Shown: positions 13,390 through 16,812 of the stretch, piece after piece | How positions within the stretch are numbered: position 1 is the stretch's first letter | Layout of the letters: each line of letters opens with the position of its first letter | Assembly: GCA_016550395.1 (NCBI GenBank) | Contig: JABXGY010000021.1 | Span: 1-16,812 of the forward strand | DNA: 16,812 bases | Reading direction: 5' to 3' | Source: an archaeon | Lineage (GTDB): Archaea; Asgardarchaeota; Hermodarchaeia; Hermodarchaeales; Hermodarchaeaceae | Translations under genes and position numbers: made by a program | Notes under the pieces: model-generated | The model's database searches: none | What the model saw: the letters and a program-made list of their open reading frames with translations, nothing else | What the model was told of the DNA's origin: nothing

Positions 13390-14949
13390 TTGCGAGTGAA
13401 AATAAATCTTCTCGTTCATAATGGAAACATCATCACCATGGACAGACAACAGAGTACAGCAGAAGCGCTAGCAGTTAGTAATGGAAGAATCTTAGCCATT
13501 GGAACGAATTCTGAACTTAAGGTACTTAACAAAAACGCTGACAAGATCATCGATATGAGAAATCATACGATACTTCCAGGATTTATTGACACACATGCTC
13601 ATTTGGCAGGATTAGGACGTCGGTTACTTCACCTAGACTTGGGAGAGGCTAGGTCCGCTGAGGAGGCTATGCGTTTACTCGCAGAGCGAATTAAGGAGAA
13701 GGTTCCGGGACAACTTGTCTTGGGATATAATTGGGATGAGAGTAGCTGGATGGAATCTCGCTATTTAACCAAAGAGGATCTTGATCCTGTTGCTCCTAAG
13801 AATCCCGTTGTGTTGATTCGGGTTTGTGGGCATTTGGTTAGCGTTAATTCGTTGACATTAAAGCAGCTCTCTTTAGATTTGGATAACCCAGGTGTTGATC
13901 GGCACCCAGAAACTGGAGAGCTTACAGGTGTGCTTCGAGATATAGAAATTGATTTCCGCAAACTTTCTGATGAGGAATATGGTCTTTCTCACGTTCTTAT
14001 TGAAGCGTGTCGTTATGCAAATAGGGTTGGGATTACATCAGTTCATGAAAATTAGTATTACCCACAACTACCGTTTATAGCCGAGTACATTAAGTTGCGT
14101 CAGAAAGGACAACTTACTGTTCGTGTCTATGCGAATTTGGAAACTAAGCTCCTTGATCAACTTGCAGGACTGGGGTTACCTTCTGGATTAGGTGATGAAT
14201 ATTTCCGTCTTGGTGGTTTGAAAGTTTTCATTGATGGCTCCTTAGGAGCTCAAACTGCTGCAGTCTCTAAACCATATGCCGATAAACCGGATTCTCATGG
14301 ACTCCTTCTTTTTACAGAAGCTGATTATCAATTCTTACTTGAGACTGCAAATGCGTTGGGTTTGCAGGTAAGCACTCATGCAATTGGTGACCGCGGAATT
14401 GACTTAGTATTACGAATTCAAGAAAAAACTAGTAAAGCTGATGAAGTTCAGAAGTTACGACATAACATCATTCATGCTGAGCTACTAACTCCCCCATTAA
14501 TTGAACGAGTGAAACAATTGGGTATGCTTCTACTGCAACAGCCAAATTTTGTCCATCGATGGGGACTTCCCGGGGGAATGTACGATATGCGTCTGGGACC
14601 TGAACGCGCTCAACAAATGAATAATTTCCGGCGGATACTCGATGCTGGAATCAAAGTAGCATTTGGCTCAGATTGTATGCCCATGGACCCGATATATGGA
14701 ATTTACTCAGCTACAACACATCCAAACCCTGCAATTCAAATCACGATTGAAGAAGCTCTTCGCCTTTATACTATTGACGCAGCTTATGCGAGTTTCGAAG
14801 AGAACATAAAAGGGTCGTTGGCAGTTGGGAAACTTGCGGATTTCATCGTCTTATCGGATAATCCCCTACAACTTAACCCAGAGGAGCTGAAAAACATAAA
14901 GGTCCTTGAGACCTATGTGGGAGGTCAACGTGTTTATTCAAGCCTCTAG
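13390..14949 (+). pseudogene. YtcJ-like amidohydrolase (Amidohydro_3) interrupted by one in-frame TAG
   Basis: Read through the TAG at 14053-14055, this is a 519-codon, full-length metal-dependent amidohydrolase of the Amidohydro_3/YtcJ group. Parts in order are the N-terminal beta-sandwich LLVHNGNIITMD, HxH in FIDTHAHLAG, GGLKVFIDGSLGAQTA, STHAIGDRG, NIIHAELL, AFGSDCMPMDP, and C-terminal GSLAVGKLADFIVLSDNP. All expected metal and catalytic regions survive. The break falls after GITSVHEN, in the loop before QLPFIAEYIKLRQKG. Neither half has a full active site: the first holds HxH, the second the remaining ligands. The 298 codons after the TAG stay in frame without another stop. It starts at a TTG (13390) with GGAG 9 nt upstream. 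A recent nonsense mutation, a base error or amber readthrough are all possible. It overlaps the convergent PfkB gene by 12 nt. Confidence 0.8.
14053..14055 (+). other. In-frame amber codon inside the amidohydrolase frame
   Basis: The codons around it read GTT CAT GAA AAT TAG TAT TAC CCA, with the frame intact on both sides. A single-base change from TGG (Trp), CAG, AAG or TAT/TAC would create it. TAG ends seven genes in this window, including this one at 14947-14949, so general recoding is unlikely. Confidence 0.9.
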
Positions 14950-15930
14950 GGGTCGCTTCTTCATTAGGAATGCAGTCGTTTCTTGAAGTGTTGGAAAGGA
15001 ATGCTGGTCTGACCGACGAGAAACTCGAAGAGCTGCTACTGCATTTGCAAAGACCCCAGCACGACCCATTGTTGCTCCTGAAAGCATACTTACAACAAAC
15101 CCTGCAGCAAATGCATCCCCCGCAGCTGTGGTATTAACAACTTTGACTTTGAAACTGGGAATCAGATGTTGATCTCTTTTCGTAGCCAGTAAACACCCTT
15201 TGTTAAACAGTTTAACAACGAGTGTTGGAGCACCAGCATCCAATAGAATCTTTGCACCTTTCTGCGGACTCCGTTCACCCGTTAGGACTTTGACTTCATT
15301 AGAATTAAGAAAGAAGATATCCACGAATTGAAGTATTGTTTTTATCACTTCAATGGGTTTCTCAAATCCCCCAGATGGATCCGACCCCATATCCAGTGAT
15401 GTAGTGGCTCCACGTGATCTAGCTAGCTCAAGTATTGAGGCAGTGGGTTCACCATGTAGGGAATCCAAGAGATGATATCCCGCCAAATGCACCCATCGAG
15501 GAGGGGGATCCTTCGAAAGACATGTTTTCAACTCTTTTTGGGATAATTGGGAATTTGTTCCTGGATACGTGACAAAAGCACGTTTGCCATCTTCACGAAC
15601 CATTGACACAGTAATTCCTGTTGATGAATCTTCAACTAGCCGTAAACAGCGTGTATCTACGTCAGCCTCTCGAAACGCTTTCAGTACAACTTCACCAAAT
15701 TGGTCAACGGCAAGTCGTCCAGCAAAACCTGTTTTTACACCGAGATTAGCGGTGCTTAGGGCGAAATTCGCTGCTGAACCTGCAGCTTGAAGCTTGACTC
15801 CAGGAACTACAACTTCACGACCGATCATTGGCATTTTCTCTAATTGGGAAAACACTAATTCTGCATTTGCATCACCAATTGAGAGAATTTGTACAATAGC
15901 CGGAACAAGAGCACCCTTTTGTGGTTGCAT
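14938..15930 (-). CDS. PfkB-family carbohydrate kinase
   Basis: The protein has 330 residues of ribokinase-like fold. Visible elements are the N-terminal strand IVQILSIGDANAELVF, the sugar-binding LQAAGSAANFALSTANLG with GRLAVDQFGE, and FVTYPGTNSQLS. The lower-lobe WVHLAGYHLLD and FFLNSNEVKVLTG come next, then the signature NTTAAGDAFAAGFV with the catalytic Asp of AAGDAF. In the commonest form this reads DTTGAGD; here the first Asp is Asn and the Gly is Ala, while the catalytic base is kept. The enzyme phosphorylates a sugar, sugar acid or nucleoside with ATP; the substrate is not assignable. GGAGG (15939-15943) lies 8 nt from the ATG at 15930, and a TATA box at 15965-15974 predicts a short leader. 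The 3' end overlaps the amidohydrolase by 12 nt on the other strand. Confidence 0.88.
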   Translation of the reverse strand: MQPQKGALVPAIVQILSIGDANAELVFSQLEKMPMIGREVVVPGVKLQAAGSAANFALSTANLGVKTGFAGRLAVDQFGEVVLKAFREADVDTRCLRLVEDSSTGITVSMVREDGKRAFVTYPGTNSQLSQKELKTCLSKDPPPRWVHLAGYHLLDSLHGEPTASILELARSRGATTSLDMGSDPSGGFEKPIEVIKTILQFVDIFFLNSNEVKVLTGERSPQKGAKILLDAGAPTLVVKLFNKGCLLATKRDQHLIPSFKVKVVNTTAAGDAFAAGFVVSMLSGATMGRAGVFANAVAALRVSRRSDQHSFPTLQETTAFLMKKRPLEA

Positions 15931-15964
15931 ATGATTTTCCTCCGAAGTTCATTCCGACTAGCAT

Positions 15965-15974
15965 GTGATATACC
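15965..15974 (-). promoter_or_regulatory. TATA box of the PfkB gene
   Basis: The minus strand reads GGTATATCAC. It predicts a transcript start near 15945, about 15 nt before the ATG and just before the ribosome site. Confidence 0.45.
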
Positions 15975-16005
15975 TAATAATGCTATCCGCTCAATTAGCC
16001 CGGCA

Positions 16006-16055
16006 AAAAGGAAGAGGCGTAGAACGCAGTTGCCTAGTAGCAATATGGCGTTCTA
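16006..16055 (-). terminator. Nested hairpin with T-rich tail, probable Alba terminator
   Basis: On the minus strand TAGAACGC (16055-16048) pairs with GCGTTCTA (16027-16020), enclosing a second stem TTGC/GCAA. A pyrimidine tract ending in five T follows (16017-16006). It lies 72 nt past the Alba stop codon. A further 6-bp arm pair, CCGGCA (16000-16005) and TGCCGG (16059-16064), encloses the whole and is not needed for termination. Confidence 0.5.
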
Positions 16056-16126
16056 ATCTGCCGGATTGGCGGTTTCATGCGATATTCGATCGCTTGATTT
16101 ATGCGTGGTTCGTAGAGGATTGCGTA

Positions 16127-16564
16127 TTATGTTCCGCGAACCAATGTGATCTCCATTGCTGATACATTAGCAACGTTGCCTTCTGCAGTTTTAACCTGTT
16201 CAGTAGAGATATCGATGTTACGGACAACGAGATCGGTCATGAACCGGTTGCGCAGGACCTCGGCCACATCTACAGCACGGCTGATTGCGCGACCACGAGC
16301 CTTGATAACCAGTTCTTCAGGATTCCGATTGAGCTGCGTAACACAAGCAGTGATGTAGCTCATGAGAGGTTTGCTACCGACGAACACGACGCTTTCGTCG
16401 CGTCGGGACTTTGCAGGTTCCGGTTTCTTCTCAGGTTTTTTAGCAGCTTTCTCAGCTTTGGGTTTCTCAGCCTTTGCTTTTTCAGCTTTGGCTTCAGTTT
16501 TCGGTTTTTCAGTCTTAGTTTCTTCAGCTTTTGGAGTCTCAGCAGAGTCTGATTCTTTAGACAT
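16127..16564 (-). CDS. albA: Alba DNA/RNA-binding protein with long Lys/Ala/Glu/Pro-rich N-terminal tail
   Basis: The protein has 145 residues. Residues about 56-145 are a complete Alba domain: ESVVFVGSKPLMSYITACV holds the DNA-contacting lysine K65, acetylated in Sulfolobus Alba. It continues LVIKARGRAISRAVDVAEVLRNRF and ends EGNVANVSAMEITLVRG. Alba dimers coat and bridge DNA or bind RNA. Residues 1-55 are an extra low-complexity tail of repeated KAE, EKPK and KKPE units, resembling histone H1 tails in composition; typical archaeal Alba proteins have only about ten residues there. The ATG at 16564 is chosen because GGAGG (16580-16576) lies 11 nt upstream. An ATG at 16582 would add six residues (MEETPK) but would contain that site. 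A TATA-like CTTTAAAG at 16696-16703 may drive it. Confidence 0.9.
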   Translation of the reverse strand: MSKESDSAETPKAEETKTEKPKTEAKAEKAKAEKPKAEKAAKKPEKKPEPAKSRRDESVVFVGSKPLMSYITACVTQLNRNPEELVIKARGRAISRAVDVAEVLRNRFMTDLVVRNIDISTEQVKTAEGNVANVSAMEITLVRGT

Positions 16565-16582
16565 TTTGGGAGTTTCCTCCAT

Positions 16583-16812
16583 CTCTAGTTTGGTTGTATT
16601 CTGCGTTCACCAGTTATCCAGTGACGCATCACAGATAGAAGTAGAGTGCTTCTTTCTGCAATGATGGTGAGTAGAATCGTTTACTCCAAATCGCGCTTTA
16701 AAGTGTTTGGTTTCGTCTCCAATTTTCTTACTCTAGACTAATAGTTTGATTCATTCACCTTTCCGTTGATTTATTCGACGGTAAATGATTAAAACTAACA
16801 AACCAACAGCTA
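16583..16812 (-). other. Upstream region of Alba, no gene seen
   Basis: This region holds a palindromic TATA-like CTTTAAAG (16696-16703), which would give a leader of about 105 nt for Alba. I see no coding frame or RNA gene before the window ends. Confidence 0.4.

Noticed and set aside
14053..14055. Genome-wide reading of TAG as pyrrolysine
   Set aside because: TAG ends seven of the nineteen genes at their expected family lengths (for example the DPSL, EamA and alpha/beta hydrolase genes), so it works as an ordinary stop here.
15992..16093. H/ACA guide RNA or riboswitch
   Set aside because: The internal loop is strongly asymmetric (14 against 3 nt), there is no kink-turn GA/AG pair and no ACA box; a terminator explains the inner hairpin and T-tract.
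16362..16664. Plus-strand frame opposite Alba with Phe/Ser/Ala repeats
   Set aside because: Its repetitive composition simply mirrors the Lys/Ala/Glu repeats of the Alba tail.
1..16812. tRNA, rRNA, CRISPR array, insertion sequence or prophage
   Set aside because: No cloverleaf with a matching T-loop, no regularly spaced repeats, and no transposase, integrase or phage-like protein was found on either strand by reading.

Overview
The window looks like a piece of an archaeal chromosome, most probably from an Asgard-type archaeon (Heimdall/Thor/Loki relatives). The clade is an inference from memory, not a computed placement. The evidence is: archaeal TATA boxes about 25-30 nt before likely transcription starts, several apparently leaderless or short-leader genes, an Alba chromatin protein, a Dps-like 'thioferritin' (DPSL), and a surface protein ending in a PGFPxEA motif, a membrane helix and RRRKK, like the archaeal C-terminal sorting tails. 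Genes are short, mostly single transcription units with frequent strand switching. I see no rRNA, tRNA, CRISPR array, transposase or integrase. Of 19 genes, 11 stop with TAA, 7 with TAG and 1 with TGA.

Layout. 1-2470: a winged-helix/RDD membrane fusion and a secreted, C-terminally anchored surface protein with a strong terminator. 2520-4070: a 2[4Fe-4S]-type ferredoxin-domain protein facing an AhpE-like 1-Cys peroxiredoxin (stop codons abut), then a 325-nt divergent control region with a 12-bp inverted repeat. 4071-6113: nicotinate phosphoribosyltransferase and a convergent nicotinamidase-like hydrolase, the two steps of NAD salvage. 6189-7550: ferritin and DPSL, each with its own TATA box and terminator. 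7556-9724: an EamA-type transporter, divergent from a hemerythrin protein and a PAS protein. 9841-11857: a four-helix membrane protein, a SAM methyltransferase and an orphan protein. 12005-13233: an alpha/beta hydrolase and a small anchored exported protein. 13390-15930: a YtcJ-like amidohydrolase interrupted by one in-frame TAG, overlapping tail to tail with a PfkB sugar kinase. 16127-16564: Alba with a long Lys/Ala/Glu/Pro tail.

The coherent theme is oxygen, iron and redox. Six genes between 2552 and 9724 (ferredoxin-domain protein, peroxiredoxin, ferritin, DPSL, hemerythrin, PAS) handle iron, peroxide or O2-type ligands, with NAD salvage genes among them. The hemerythrin and PAS genes look like a split version of the domains joined in DUF438-type sensors. 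The most notable oddities are the single amber codon in an otherwise intact amidohydrolase, the wHTH-RDD fusion, the histone-H1-like tail on Alba, and dyads in the ferritin and peroxiredoxin/NAPRT promoter regions.
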